Shown here one piece after another: positions 1-8,493 of a stretch of 64,000 nucleotides of DNA. The position numbers and the translations under genes are program-made. Position 1 is the first letter of the stretch. Every line of letters begins with the position of its first letter. The notes below the pieces were generated by a model that was not told the DNA's origin, searched no databases, and saw nothing but the letters and a program-made list of their open reading frames with translations. Source of the DNA: Eubacteriaceae bacterium (GTDB lineage Bacteria > Bacillota > Clostridia > Lachnospirales > Lachnospiraceae); contig CAJTCR010000018.1 of the NCBI GenBank assembly GCA_910574915.1, positions 5,401-69,400 on the forward strand, read 5' to 3'.

Positions 1-745
1 TGACAGGCGTTCCCCGTATTTCCTTGGACGGCCGCGTTTTCCTGTGCGCCCGGGCGGGAAGCCATACATAACAGTATCTATCCTGGCATTGCATATGATG
101 TCAAGGTTATTGTACTCATCCACAAGGCCTGCAACACATCCCTTTGGATACCAGCTGTCACAGAGAAGGAATACCTGCCTGTCCGGGCCAATGGCATCCA
201 CAGCATGGCGAACCATTTCAGCAGCAATTTCCAGCTTTGTCTGTTTTTTGTCCCAAAGCTGGTAACCAAGCGGGACAGACAAGTAGCGTATGGAGCCATC
301 TGCCAAAACCGGGAATGACAGCAGGATACTTACCATACAGTGCCCGTCCAGATAATTGGAGCCGTTATGGGCAGCATGGTCAAAGAGCCTTGAACGTAAT
401 TCAAATTTATCACCTTCCTTTTCCACCATGGTGTCATCAATGGAAAGGAACAGCGGCTGTGCAGCCAAGTGGACAGGTACTGCCTTTAAAGCTTTGGAAA
501 GTGTCACATTCCTTCCAGGATTCATGATCCAGCCTGTCGGTCTTAAGCGCATAGTAATACGCATTCAGGGATGTGTCTGAAAGTTTTGCAAGCACATGCC
601 TGTGTGTAAAGCGTACAGAACGGAAGATATCCAGAGCCAGTATGGAAACGATGGTAAGGAACAGGTTCCTTGCAGTGGGTTTTGTCGCATCCGAAAAATA
701 TTCATCAAAATAAGATTTCAGTCTGTCCAGAACAGAATTTTTCAT
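1..745 (-). pseudogene. DDE transposase, frameshifted and cut by window edge
   Basis: Reading leftward from ATG at 745, about 75 residues run in one frame, then coding sense continues in another frame to the window edge. The second frame contains a DDTMVEKEGDKFELRS-like block around 390-440, which looks like the first catalytic Asp region of a DDE (IS4/IS701-like) transposase, followed by LLCDSWYPKG and a basic GKRGRPRKYG segment. The frames join if one A is removed near 511-520, so this copy carries a one-base frameshift and is probably inactive, unless the shift is programmed. The 3' end and right terminus lie outside the window. The exact IS family is an inference. Confidence 0.75.
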
Positions 746-761
746 ATATAATAAGCGGTAG

Positions 762-832
762 ATACAAACTCATCTTCTTTCGTATATTTTTTGTTTGACG
801 CTTAAATTATACTATGAAAAGATGGGTTTGTA
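762..832 (+). repeat. 15-bp inverted repeat upstream of transposase
   Basis: The arm at 762-776 (ATACAAACTCATCTT) and its complement at 818-832 pair over 15 positions with one G-U wobble if transcribed on the plus strand. The loop is about 41 nt and A/T-rich. It lies just upstream of the transposase start and could be a subterminal inverted repeat of the element or a transcription-blocking hairpin that protects the transposase gene from outside transcription. Confidence 0.5.
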
Positions 833-908
833 TTTTTTATTTTGGTAAAAAGTTGTAAACTGGTGTAGAAATTCTAAAGGCGGGAATCGTAAAATAAAGG
901 AGGATGTT

Positions 909-1715
909 ATGCTTTATAATGCTCATAATAGAAGTGTCCGTGTTGGAAATTCTGAAATGGATTATGTATCTTTTGGGAATGGAAATAAAAATCTTATTAT
1001 GCTGCCCGGTTTGGGAGATGGACTGTCTACGGTAAAAGGAATGGCTTTTGTTTTTTCAATGATGTATAGGATATATGCCAAAGAATTTACCGTGTATGTT
1101 TTCAGCCGGAAAAATTATATGCAAGAGGGATATTCTACAAGGGAAATGGCAAAAGACCATGCAGAAGCTATGACCGCTCTTGGTATTTCAAAAGCAGACG
1201 TTTTAGGCATATCCCAAGGCGGTATGATAGCGCAGTATCTTGCGATTGATTATCCAGATTTGGTCAATAAGCTTATTTTGGCGGTAACAAGCGCAAACTC
1301 TAATGAAATAATTAAAAGAGTAGCTAGTGCATGGATTGAAATGGCAAAGCAAGGAAATTATAAGGATTTAATGATAGATACAGCGGAAAAATCATATTCA
1401 GAGAAATACTTAAAAAAGTACCGTCGAATTTATCCGTTTATTGGAAAAATAGGAAAACCCAAAAGTTTTAAACGTTTTCTCATACAGGCAGCTTCCTGTA
1501 TCAGCCACAATGCTTATGAGGAATTAAGTAACATAGTATGCCCTACATTAGTGATTGGCGGGGATTGCGATAAAATTGTTGGAACAACTGCGGCTTCTGC
1601 AATAGCTGAAAAAATTAGTCATAGCGAATTGTTTATTTATAATGGGCTTGGACATGCGGCGTATGAAGAAGCCAAAGATTTTAATGAACGGATTTTGAAT
1701 TTTCTAACGAGATAA
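909..1715 (+). CDS. alpha/beta hydrolase
   Basis: This is a 268-residue alpha/beta-hydrolase fold enzyme, cytosolic, with no signal peptide. The nucleophile elbow GISQGG places the catalytic Ser at residue 102; Asp219 or Asp221 (GGDCDK) and His249 (GLGHA) complete a plausible triad, and the oxyanion region is LPGLGDG at 32-38. The length suits the family. The start is supported by AAAGGAGG 7-8 nt upstream. It stands alone between the transposase remnant and a second hydrolase. The substrate cannot be told; family members include esterases, lipases and haloperoxidase-like enzymes. Confidence 0.8.
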   Translation: MLYNAHNRSVRVGNSEMDYVSFGNGNKNLIMLPGLGDGLSTVKGMAFVFSMMYRIYAKEFTVYVFSRKNYMQEGYSTREMAKDHAEAMTALGISKADVLGISQGGMIAQYLAIDYPDLVNKLILAVTSANSNEIIKRVASAWIEMAKQGNYKDLMIDTAEKSYSEKYLKKYRRIYPFIGKIGKPKSFKRFLIQAASCISHNAYEELSNIVCPTLVIGGDCDKIVGTTAASAIAEKISHSELFIYNGLGHAAYEEAKDFNERILNFLTR

Positions 1716-1886
1716 GGAAAGTCCAGTCAGCAATAAAAATAAATACAGTTTTACATTGGTGTTGACAACCTTGCTTGTAGATAATCAAGGGACAATAGCA
1801 TATAAGTGTTGTTACTGCCAACCTCTGAATTAAAAAAGTAACCGTAAACCATGCACCGCTCCATGTGGGAGAAGGGGGAGCCATCT

Positions 1887-2009
1887 ATGCCTTGCACAGA
1901 AGCATACAAGGAACACATCATGTATACGTTCAACGATAAATATTTATTTCATTTTCGTACAAACAAGTGTATAATAACGGTAAATCGGAATTTTCCGACT
2001 CAACAATAA
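1887..2009 (+). other. possible short ORF or mobile-element remnant
   Basis: A 40-codon ORF starting MPCTEAYKEHIMYTFND lies behind a good GGGGGAG ribosome binding site. The opening vaguely recalls small proteins of conjugative elements, but it then runs into low-information sequence and overlaps the presumed promoter of the next gene, including a TATAAT at 1970-1975. It is most likely the front end of a truncated gene. The rest of the 1716-2029 gap shows nothing recognisable. Confidence 0.2.
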
Positions 2010-2029
2010 ATCGAAAAGGATATGAAAAA

Positions 2030-3106
2030 ATGAAACCGAAATCTAAAAAGAAAAAGATTCTCTTTATTGTATTAGCTATCGTGGCTGTACTAATAATTGC
2101 TGGCGATTGGATATTGACTGTAATGATATATAACGAGAATTTTAACCTGCGATTTGAGAGTTATGAGCCGCTTATGCTCTACGTTGATGACTTTGACGGA
2201 TTGCACCGCACGAAATATGAGTTTAGTTCCAACGAGGGGCAGAAACTGGCGGGATATATGTATAGTTTGGGAGAAAACCAGCGTGGTATCATTGTAATGG
2301 CACATGGGTTTGGTGGAGGTGGACATAATTCTTATATGGATTGTGTGAATTATTTTGCCTGTCATGGATATTATGTTTTCGCCTATGACGCTACGGGAAA
2401 TGATGAAAGCGAGGGTGAGGGAGTCGGAGGGCTTCCACAGGGAGTAGTTGACCTTGACTATGCAATTACATTTGTGGAAGAAAGTGGGAAATTCCCAAGT
2501 CTGCCAATCGTTTTATTCGGGCATAGCTGGGGCGGCTACAGTGTTTGCAGTGTGCTTACATACCACCCCGAAGTAAAAGCAGTTATAGCGTGTTCGGGTT
2601 TTAACGCTTCACCGAATCTGTTTGAAGCCGGGGGAAAAAAACAGGTAGGAAATGGTATTTATTTGATGTTACCATTTGTGAAACTGCATGAGAGGATTCA
2701 ATATGGCGGGTATGCCTCAAATACTGCGTTGGACGGCTTCTCAAAAAGCAATGCCGCTGTTATGATTGTGCATAGTTTTGATGATGAAGTTGTTCCAGTC
2801 GAATACGGTTACGAAATTTATTACGAAAAGTACAAGGACGATTCCCGATTTAGCTTTATTCCTCTTGAGAATAAAGGACATAACTATTTCAATGACGACA
2901 CATATCGCAATGAGTTTAATGCGGAATTTGATGAATGGCTCAAAACGCTTGACTATGACTATAACACAGAGGAAAACAGGGAACGGTTTTCGGAGGATAA
3001 AGCTAATTATATAGATCAAAACCTTGACAGGGAAAAATGGTGCAATTCATTGGATTTGGAGTTGTTCGAGGATTTTTTAGATTTTTACGATGAACATATC
3101 CATTAA
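2030..3106 (+). CDS. membrane-anchored alpha/beta hydrolase (S33/aminopeptidase-like)
   Basis: The 358-residue protein starts with a lysine-rich stretch and one hydrophobic segment (about residues 10-33), so it is probably anchored in the membrane with the enzyme domain outside. The hydrolase core shows AHGFGGGG (oxyanion side, 91-98), nucleophile elbow GHSWGG with Ser166, acid Asp251 or Asp252 in the SFDDEVVP loop, and His284 in NKGHNYF, as in the serine aminopeptidase S33 group. I chose ATG 2030, which has AAAAGGA about 9 nt upstream, over an in-frame upstream codon at 1967. A terminator follows. The substrate is unknown. Confidence 0.8.
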   Translation: MKPKSKKKKILFIVLAIVAVLIIAGDWILTVMIYNENFNLRFESYEPLMLYVDDFDGLHRTKYEFSSNEGQKLAGYMYSLGENQRGIIVMAHGFGGGGHNSYMDCVNYFACHGYYVFAYDATGNDESEGEGVGGLPQGVVDLDYAITFVEESGKFPSLPIVLFGHSWGGYSVCSVLTYHPEVKAVIACSGFNASPNLFEAGGKKQVGNGIYLMLPFVKLHERIQYGGYASNTALDGFSKSNAAVMIVHSFDDEVVPVEYGYEIYYEKYKDDSRFSFIPLENKGHNYFNDDTYRNEFNAEFDEWLKTLDYDYNTEENRERFSEDKANYIDQNLDREKWCNSLDLELFEDFLDFYDEHIH

Positions 3107-3148
3107 CCAAAAGCTAAAAATCGCCGCTACATAGAACGGCACACTAAG

Positions 3149-3180
3149 ACAGGAAATCAAGAAAAGGTTTCCTGTTTTTG
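3149..3180 (+). terminator. rho-independent terminator after the S33-like hydrolase
   Basis: The stem ACAGGAAA / TTTCCTGT (3149-3156 with 3168-3175) is followed by a short T run. It is 43 nt past the stop of the upstream hydrolase. Confidence 0.6.
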
Positions 3181-3347
3181 TGCGCCCATTTTTGGCATTT
3201 TCAAAAAGTGTCAGTATTATGCCGTGCCAAGGGGGATAAAAAGAAATTCCCTTTCCCGTTTGGAAATCCGCAAGCTGTCCGCGGAGGGCGGGCAAAGAGA
3301 AAATCTCCCTTGTTTTGTTTGGCAGTTTTTTATTTTCGGTAAAATGT

Positions 3348-3773
3348 TTATTCTTTTTCTCCAATCTTTTTGCACATCCATATATGCGGACAGTTTTCGT
3401 CTAAGTCCATTTTTCCGCAACAAGAATATCCATGTTTTTCATAGAATTTTCTGGCTTTATCTTGTGAATGTAGGAAAATCTGTATTCCACCAATTCGTCT
3501 GATTTCGTCCTCTGCCGATACCAATAACTGTGAACCAATATTTTGACCTCGATATTGCTTAATTACAGCAATACGTCCGATAACATATTCTTTATATGAC
3601 GACTGAAAAAAACGGCATGTCGCTATCGGAATTTCTTTGTCATACAAAACGAAATGTGTTGAGGATTTATCTATGTCATCAAATTCATTTTTAAAACCTT
3701 GTTCCTCCATAAAAACTTTTTTCCTAATTTCATATGACTCTTTGGGTAATTCAGTATAAAGTTTAATAATCAT
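3348..3773 (-). CDS. GNAT family N-acetyltransferase
   Basis: The 141-residue protein is a single GNAT domain. Motif A is IGRIAVIKQYRGQNIG (acetyl-CoA pyrophosphate loop RGQNIG) and motif B ends in KARKFYEKHGY, a hallmark of the fold. The size and layout resemble ElaA/YjcF-type acetyltransferases. The start at 3773 is set by AGGAGGAG immediately upstream; a longer reading from 3794 would include the ribosome binding site. It points against its neighbours and has a 20-bp inverted repeat just upstream. The acceptor substrate cannot be inferred. Confidence 0.82.
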   Translation of the reverse strand: MIIKLYTELPKESYEIRKKVFMEEQGFKNEFDDIDKSSTHFVLYDKEIPIATCRFFQSSYKEYVIGRIAVIKQYRGQNIGSQLLVSAEDEIRRIGGIQIFLHSQDKARKFYEKHGYSCCGKMDLDENCPHIWMCKKIGEKE

Positions 3774-3794
3774 TTCTCCTCCTTGCAAAAGCAA

Positions 3795-3862
3795 AAGGCA
3801 TTCAAAAATTAACCTTGTAACACATTTCTGTGCCGTACCTACGGTTAATTTTTGAATGCCTT
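3795..3862. repeat. perfect 20-bp inverted repeat upstream of GNAT gene
   Basis: AAGGCATTCAAAAATTAACC at 3795-3814 is exactly complementary to 3843-3862, with a 28-nt loop. It sits about 22 bp upstream of the leftward GNAT gene, so it would be transcribed in its leader if the promoter is in 3863-3960. There is no T tract after either arm. It could be a leader hairpin, an operator or a tiny mobile-element remnant. Confidence 0.7.
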
Positions 3863-4099
3863 AATGTAAATTTATCCGGTGATAAATTGCCAGCGACTAT
3901 TTTTGTATATTATAGCAGGCATTTCGATTAAAGTCAATTATTTTTGGAATAGTGGGGCCAATGTCTATATATTTTTAGTTGTTACTTTACTGCACATGAG
4001 CATTGATCAAGGCTTATCGTTCAAGTTGATGATGGAAATTTTAATTTTTCTGTGGTAAACTATTTTCATCAAAATCTGTATACTAAGGTGGTGTAAGAA

Positions 4100-4627
4100 A
4101 TGAAAATTGTACAGGCTACCAATGACAATTTGACAGAGCTAATGTCTTTTTACAGTGTAATGTGTGATGTCCTTGGTGAAAAAAGTTTCCTGCCAAACGG
4201 GGATAAAGGTGGTTTTCCCTCGCAAGCAATGGTAGCGGAATCTATCAAAAGCGGATGTCAATTTATTGGCGTAGAAGATAATAAAATTGTTGCAGCATAT
4301 ATTCTAAACCATGATTGCGACAGTGCGTATAATACAGTTCACTGGCAAATCAACGCCGCAAAAAATGAAGTAGTCATTATGCACGCACTTCGTGTTCTGC
4401 CGGATTATGGCGGGCGTGGATATTCAAAGCAGCTTGTTGAACATGCAATCCAGACAGCAAGAAGCAGAGGTTGGAAAGCAATACGGTTAGACTGTCTGAA
4501 AGGGAATGATGTACCTGTTAAAATGTATCAGTCATACGGTTTTAAATATGTGGATACTGTGGATATTACTTATGTCGATATCGGTATTCCTATGCCATTT
4601 CATCTTTATGAGCTTGTTTTGGAATAA
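4100..4627 (+). CDS. GNAT family N-acetyltransferase
   Basis: The 175-residue protein is a GNAT acetyltransferase: the acetyl-CoA motif LRVLPDYGGRGYSKQLV (about residues 97-113) and the closing NDVPVKMYQSYGFKYV segment are clear. AAGGTGGTG lies upstream of the ATG. It is not closely similar to the acetyltransferase on the opposite strand at 3348-3773, so this is not a recent duplication. Substrate unknown. It is followed by the decayed serine hydrolase and shares no operon with it. Confidence 0.8.
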   Translation: MKIVQATNDNLTELMSFYSVMCDVLGEKSFLPNGDKGGFPSQAMVAESIKSGCQFIGVEDNKIVAAYILNHDCDSAYNTVHWQINAAKNEVVIMHALRVLPDYGGRGYSKQLVEHAIQTARSRGWKAIRLDCLKGNDVPVKMYQSYGFKYVDTVDITYVDIGIPMPFHLYELVLE

Positions 4628-4783
4628 ACAGTTTAAGCGCAATCAGCAGTCATACTCTCTGGCATGATAACAATTTTATAAGCAACTCTTTACATACGGT
4701 GACAGAAACAGGGGCAGATGAATTGATTTATCAATAACTATTTTAATTGAGGGAGCAAAAAAATTAGAGGGGAAAAGAAATAA

Positions 4784-5899
4784 AAGATAGGTTCATTGAG
4801 CAAATCATTTACAGCATTAGCTGTTATGCAGCTTGTGGAAGAAGAAAAAGTTGATTTAGACACAAAAATATCTGATTATATTGATACCTCTGCTTATTTT
4901 ATAAATGCGTCCGACGGAGATAGAATTATTGTAAGACAGCTATTGAATCAGACAAGCGGTTTGGGTACATATCAGCGTTTTGTAATGCAAAAATAACAGA
5001 AAGCTATGGGCTGCATCAATATGCAAATATCAACTATGGATTGTTAGGAGAAATTATAGAAACAGTCAGCGGAATTAGCTATTCAGAGTATATGAACAAA
5101 AACATTTTTTCCCCTCTGAGTATGAGCCATACGGCAGCGACACTTGTGCAAAGTAAAGAAAACGGACTGATAACAGGGTATCGAAATTATTTTGGACTTC
5201 CGATTGCAGGAGAGCCGGACTATCCCGATAAATATTTATGGTCTACGGTTCCGGCGGGTTATTTAAGTCCCAGCGTATCAGATATGGCAAAATATCTGCA
5301 AATGTATCTAAATGGCGGAATGGGAATCGTCAATCAAAACAGTTTAAATGCTATGCTTTATGACAATGTATATGTAGGTGGTGATAGCCCCCATTATTAT
5401 GGAATGGGATGGACTTTAACGGAGGAATATACAGAGCCTGTATTGGGGCATTCTGGACTGGTTGAGAATTATATGTCAAATATGTTTCTATTGCCGGAAA
5501 GCGGATTCGGAATCATTTTCCTCATCAATATGAACGATTATCTTGTCACGAACCAACTGGCAAATTATAAGCAAAAATGTGATATTTGCTCTTTTGGGCA
5601 GAGAACAATATGATATATCTGGCAGCCCGTATCTTGTAAGACACCTATTGCTGAATGGGGCATATTTAGTGTTGGTTGTAGCGGCGGTGTATCCAATAGC
5701 AACAATAAGAAAATGGAAGAAAAAGAAACAGACAACGAGAATGATACTCTTTGACATTACAAGGCATGGCATATTGCCACTACTGTTACTCTGTTTGCCC
5801 TATATGGTAGGTATTCCATTATGGGTAGTATGGTATTTTGTAAAAGACTTGTTCCTTGTTTTGCTGGTAAATTGTTATTGCGGGAAAACTATTATCTAA
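4784..5899 (+). pseudogene. serine hydrolase (class C beta-lactamase family), decayed
   Basis: Pieces of one protein appear in three frames. The first (4784-4996) opens directly with GSLSKSFTA, the S-x-x-K nucleophile block of the class C beta-lactamase/esterase family, but the 50-60 residues that should precede it are missing and a stop lies just upstream. A deletion with frameshift near 4980 removes the middle; sense resumes about 4990-5613 (YANINYGLLGEIIE, where YAN matches the family YxN motif; HSGLVENY). A further frameshift near 5570 leads to a membrane tail with several hydrophobic segments ending at 5899. It resembles FmtA-like or peptidase-like proteins with C-terminal membrane helices. 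Almost certainly non-functional. Confidence 0.75.
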
Positions 5900-5980
5900 A
5901 AATTATGAGGTCAACTGCTTCTGGACAAATACGCTCCGTTCGTGTTAGTATAGGGAAAACGATAGGAGGGTAATGGTCAT

Positions 5981-6649
5981 ATGTCCCAAATCATGATAAT
6001 TGAAGATGACCCGGCTATTCGGGAGGAGTTGATACTGCTCCTGGAAAACGAGGGGCATACGCCTCTGGCAATTACGGAGTTTACAGATGTACCAGGTCAG
6101 GCGGCGCGGGAACGCCCGGACCTTATTCTTTTGGACATCGGCCTGCCTGGACGGGACGGATTCTCCCTGTGCGCCGCGCTGCGGAAAGCGGTTTGCGCGC
6201 CGGTGATCTTTGTCACCAGCCGGGATGCCGGTGTGGACGAGGTGCGGGCGTTGAGCCTGGGCGGGGACGACTACATCACCAAGCCCTACAGCGTCCCCGT
6301 TCTGCTGGCTCGGATCAAAGCGGTTCTGCGGCGAAGCGGCGGCGGAGCGGAGCAGGCGGATTTACTGGAGGCTGGTGAACTGCGGCTAAGCCTGACGAAA
6401 GGGAGCGTATCGTCTGGCGGAAAAGCCGCAGAACTCAGTCGGAATGAGCTGCAAATTTTGGCCTGTCTGATGACTCATGCGGGGCAGATCGTCTCTAGGG
6501 CCGATCTGATCGACGTCCTGTGGGACAACCAAATCTATATTGATGACAACACCCTCAGCGTGAATATGACTCGGCTGCGGGGGAAACTGGCGGAAATCGG
6601 CCTGCCTGACGCCATTAAGACCCGGCGGGGGATGGGGTATCAGTTATGA
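5981..6649 (+). CDS. OmpR-family response regulator (BceR-like)
   Basis: The 222-residue regulator has a receiver domain (1-118) with acidic pocket EDD at 8-10, phospho-acceptor Asp52 (LLDIGLPG), Thr79 and Lys101 (TKPY), followed by a winged-helix DNA-binding domain (about 128-222) ending RRGMGYQL. It is the first gene of a four-gene module whose kinase overlaps it by 4 nt (ATGA). The kinase type and the adjacent ABC transporter point to peptide-antibiotic sensing of the BceRS type. AGGAGGG precedes the ATG. The sequence is visibly richer in G+C than the genes on its left. Confidence 0.9.
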   Translation: MSQIMIIEDDPAIREELILLLENEGHTPLAITEFTDVPGQAARERPDLILLDIGLPGRDGFSLCAALRKAVCAPVIFVTSRDAGVDEVRALSLGGDDYITKPYSVPVLLARIKAVLRRSGGGAEQADLLEAGELRLSLTKGSVSSGGKAAELSRNELQILACLMTHAGQIVSRADLIDVLWDNQIYIDDNTLSVNMTRLRGKLAEIGLPDAIKTRRGMGYQL

Positions 6650-7656
6650 CGCTTCGGGAATTTTTATCGGACCGGCTGTTGCGGGTCATAACACAGATGC
6701 TTTGCTTCACGATGGCCGCCCTGTTTCTCTGGGCCACCGGAACCCAGTCCGGCGTGCTGGCGATTTTGGCGGCGGTATTTCTATTGGCCTTTTGCGCGGT
6801 ACAGATGGCTGACTTCCTTTCCCAGCGAGCGCGCCTTCGGGAGCTGGGATCCATTCTGGACAGCCTGGATCGAAAATACCTGTTTACCGAGTGTGCTCCG
6901 CCTCCCAAAAATCTCTATGAACGGCGGTTGTTCGATTTGACCCGACAGGCGGGGCGGGATATGACTGGGGCAGTGTCTGACGCGGAAGCCTCCCAGCGGG
7001 AGTACCGGGACTATGTGGAGCAGTGGGTGCATGAAATCAAGGCACCCATTACCGCCGCCCGGCTCACTTGCCGGGACCTGGACGGAGAAACTCGCCGGAA
7101 ATTGACTGCGGAACTGGCTCAAATCGAAGCGCATGTAGAGCGGGCTTTGTTCTATGCGCGGGCGGAGAACCCGCAGCAGGACTGCCTGTTCCGGCAGGCG
7201 GACTTGGGAAAAATCGCCGCGCAGGCCATTGAAAACCACCGTTCCCTGCTGATCCAAAGCGGCGTCCGGGTGGAAACGGAGGGGCTGGACTGCAAAATCT
7301 ATACCGATGAAAAATGGGCGGTCTTTATCTTGGGGCAGCTATTCCAAAACGCCGCCCGTTATCGGGGACCGGAACCGGTCATCACCCTTTCCGCCAAGCC
7401 TCTTGTGAGGCAAACCCAGCTTATTGTTCACGATAACGGCATCGGTATCCCTGCTCATGAACTGCCCCGTGTGTTTGAGCGGGGCTTCACCGGCAGCAAC
7501 GGACGGGCTTGCGGCGGTTCTACCGGCATGGGCCTGTATCTGTGCAGGAAGCTGGCCTCTTTTCTGGATTTGGAGCTGCGCATCGTTTCACAAGAGGGGG
7601 CTGGAACGACTGTGACACTGACCTTTCCCGCAAAGGAAAACCTTACAAAACTGTAA
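6646..7656 (+). CDS. intramembrane-sensing histidine kinase (BceS-like)
   Basis: The 336-residue kinase has two membrane helices within about residues 18-56 with almost no extracellular loop, the layout of intramembrane-sensing kinases. The phosphorylated His129 lies in WVHEIKAPI; N-box (QLFQNAARY), G1 (DNGIGIP) and G2 (GSTGMGLY) of the ATPase domain follow. By family knowledge such kinases do not bind the drug themselves but read the flux state of the partner BceAB transporter, which is encoded immediately downstream here. It overlaps the response regulator by 4 nt. The stop lies inside a palindrome that probably serves as the operator of the transporter genes. Confidence 0.9.
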   Translation: MTLREFLSDRLLRVITQMLCFTMAALFLWATGTQSGVLAILAAVFLLAFCAVQMADFLSQRARLRELGSILDSLDRKYLFTECAPPPKNLYERRLFDLTRQAGRDMTGAVSDAEASQREYRDYVEQWVHEIKAPITAARLTCRDLDGETRRKLTAELAQIEAHVERALFYARAENPQQDCLFRQADLGKIAAQAIENHRSLLIQSGVRVETEGLDCKIYTDEKWAVFILGQLFQNAARYRGPEPVITLSAKPLVRQTQLIVHDNGIGIPAHELPRVFERGFTGSNGRACGGSTGMGLYLCRKLASFLDLELRIVSQEGAGTTVTLTFPAKENLTKL

Positions 7657-7657
7657 G
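7642..7657. promoter_or_regulatory. probable BceR-type operator
   Basis: CTTACAAAACTGTAAG is an inverted repeat CTTACA-N4-TGTAAG that overlaps the kinase stop codon and lies 78 bp before the ATPase gene. It fits the TNACA-N4-TGTAA pattern described for BceR-like regulators of Firmicutes. The position upstream of the transporter genes is where such a site should be. No strong -35/-10 pair is obvious downstream. Confidence 0.6.
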
Positions 7658-7734
7658 ATAAATCAATATGACTTCGATACAACAGCCTTTGCTTTTGGTG
7701 TACCATAGAGTTGTAAGCAAAGGAGGTAAACGAT

Positions 7735-8493
7735 ATGCTACAGGTACAGAACATCGAAAAATATTACGGAAGCAAGAACAATGTTACCAAGGCGCTGGAC
7801 CGGGTGAGCTTTGATGTGGAGGCTGGGGAGTTCCTGGCGATCATGGGGGCCTCCGGCTCCGGCAAGACTACCCTGCTTAACTGCATCTCCACCATCGACG
7901 TCATCAGCGCCGGGAAAATTCTCCTGGACGGGGTGAGCGTAGCCGACTTGTCGGAAATCGAGCTGGCCAGGTTCCGCCGGGAGCGGCTGGGCTTTGTGTT
8001 CCAGGACTTCAATCTGCTGGATACCCTGACCATTGAGGAGAACATTGGCCTGGCACTTTCACTGAATCATCAGAATCCCGGGACAGTACAGAACCGGGTG
8101 CGGGAAGTGGCTGGCAAGCTGGGCATCACCGACATCCTGACGAAATTTCCGTATCAGGTTTCCGGCGGACAGAAGCAGCGTGCCGCCTGCGCTCGTGCAA
8201 TGGTAGCCGGACAGTCCCTGCTGCTGGCCGACGAACCTACCGGGGCGTTAGATTCCAGAGCCTCCAAGAACCTGCTGGAGATCATGACCGTCATGAATCG
8301 GGATATGGGGGCTACGATCCTCATGGTCACCCACGACGCTTACAGCGCCAGTTACGCCAAGCGGGTGCTGTTCCTCAAGGACGGGCGGGTATTCAATGAG
8401 CTGTTGCGTGGAGAACGGGGGCGGCCCGTATTCTACCATGAAATTCTGGACGTTCTTGCCGCGCTGGGAGGTGATGTCAGTGACGTTATCTAA
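7735..8493 (+). CDS. ABC transporter ATP-binding protein (BceA-like)
   Basis: The 252-residue ATPase shows Walker A GASGSGKT (38-45), Q-loop FVFQDFNLL, signature VSGGQKQRA, Walker B LLLADEPTGALDS and the H-loop VTHD. It belongs to the MacB/LolD/BceA branch that pairs with FtsX-like permeases. A strong AAAGGAGG precedes the ATG. It overlaps the permease gene downstream, so the two are translationally coupled. With the two-component pair upstream it forms a sensing and resistance module against cell-wall-active peptides such as bacitracin or lantibiotics; the actual drug is inferred, not visible. Confidence 0.92.
   Translation: MLQVQNIEKYYGSKNNVTKALDRVSFDVEAGEFLAIMGASGSGKTTLLNCISTIDVISAGKILLDGVSVADLSEIELARFRRERLGFVFQDFNLLDTLTIEENIGLALSLNHQNPGTVQNRVREVAGKLGITDILTKFPYQVSGGQKQRAACARAMVAGQSLLLADEPTGALDSRASKNLLEIMTVMNRDMGATILMVTHDAYSASYAKRVLFLKDGRVFNELLRGERGRPVFYHEILDVLAALGGDVSDVI

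Noticed and set aside
144..527. Plus-strand open frame of 127 codons in the left end
   Set aside because: It is antisense to the transposase; the minus-strand frame has clear protein family blocks.
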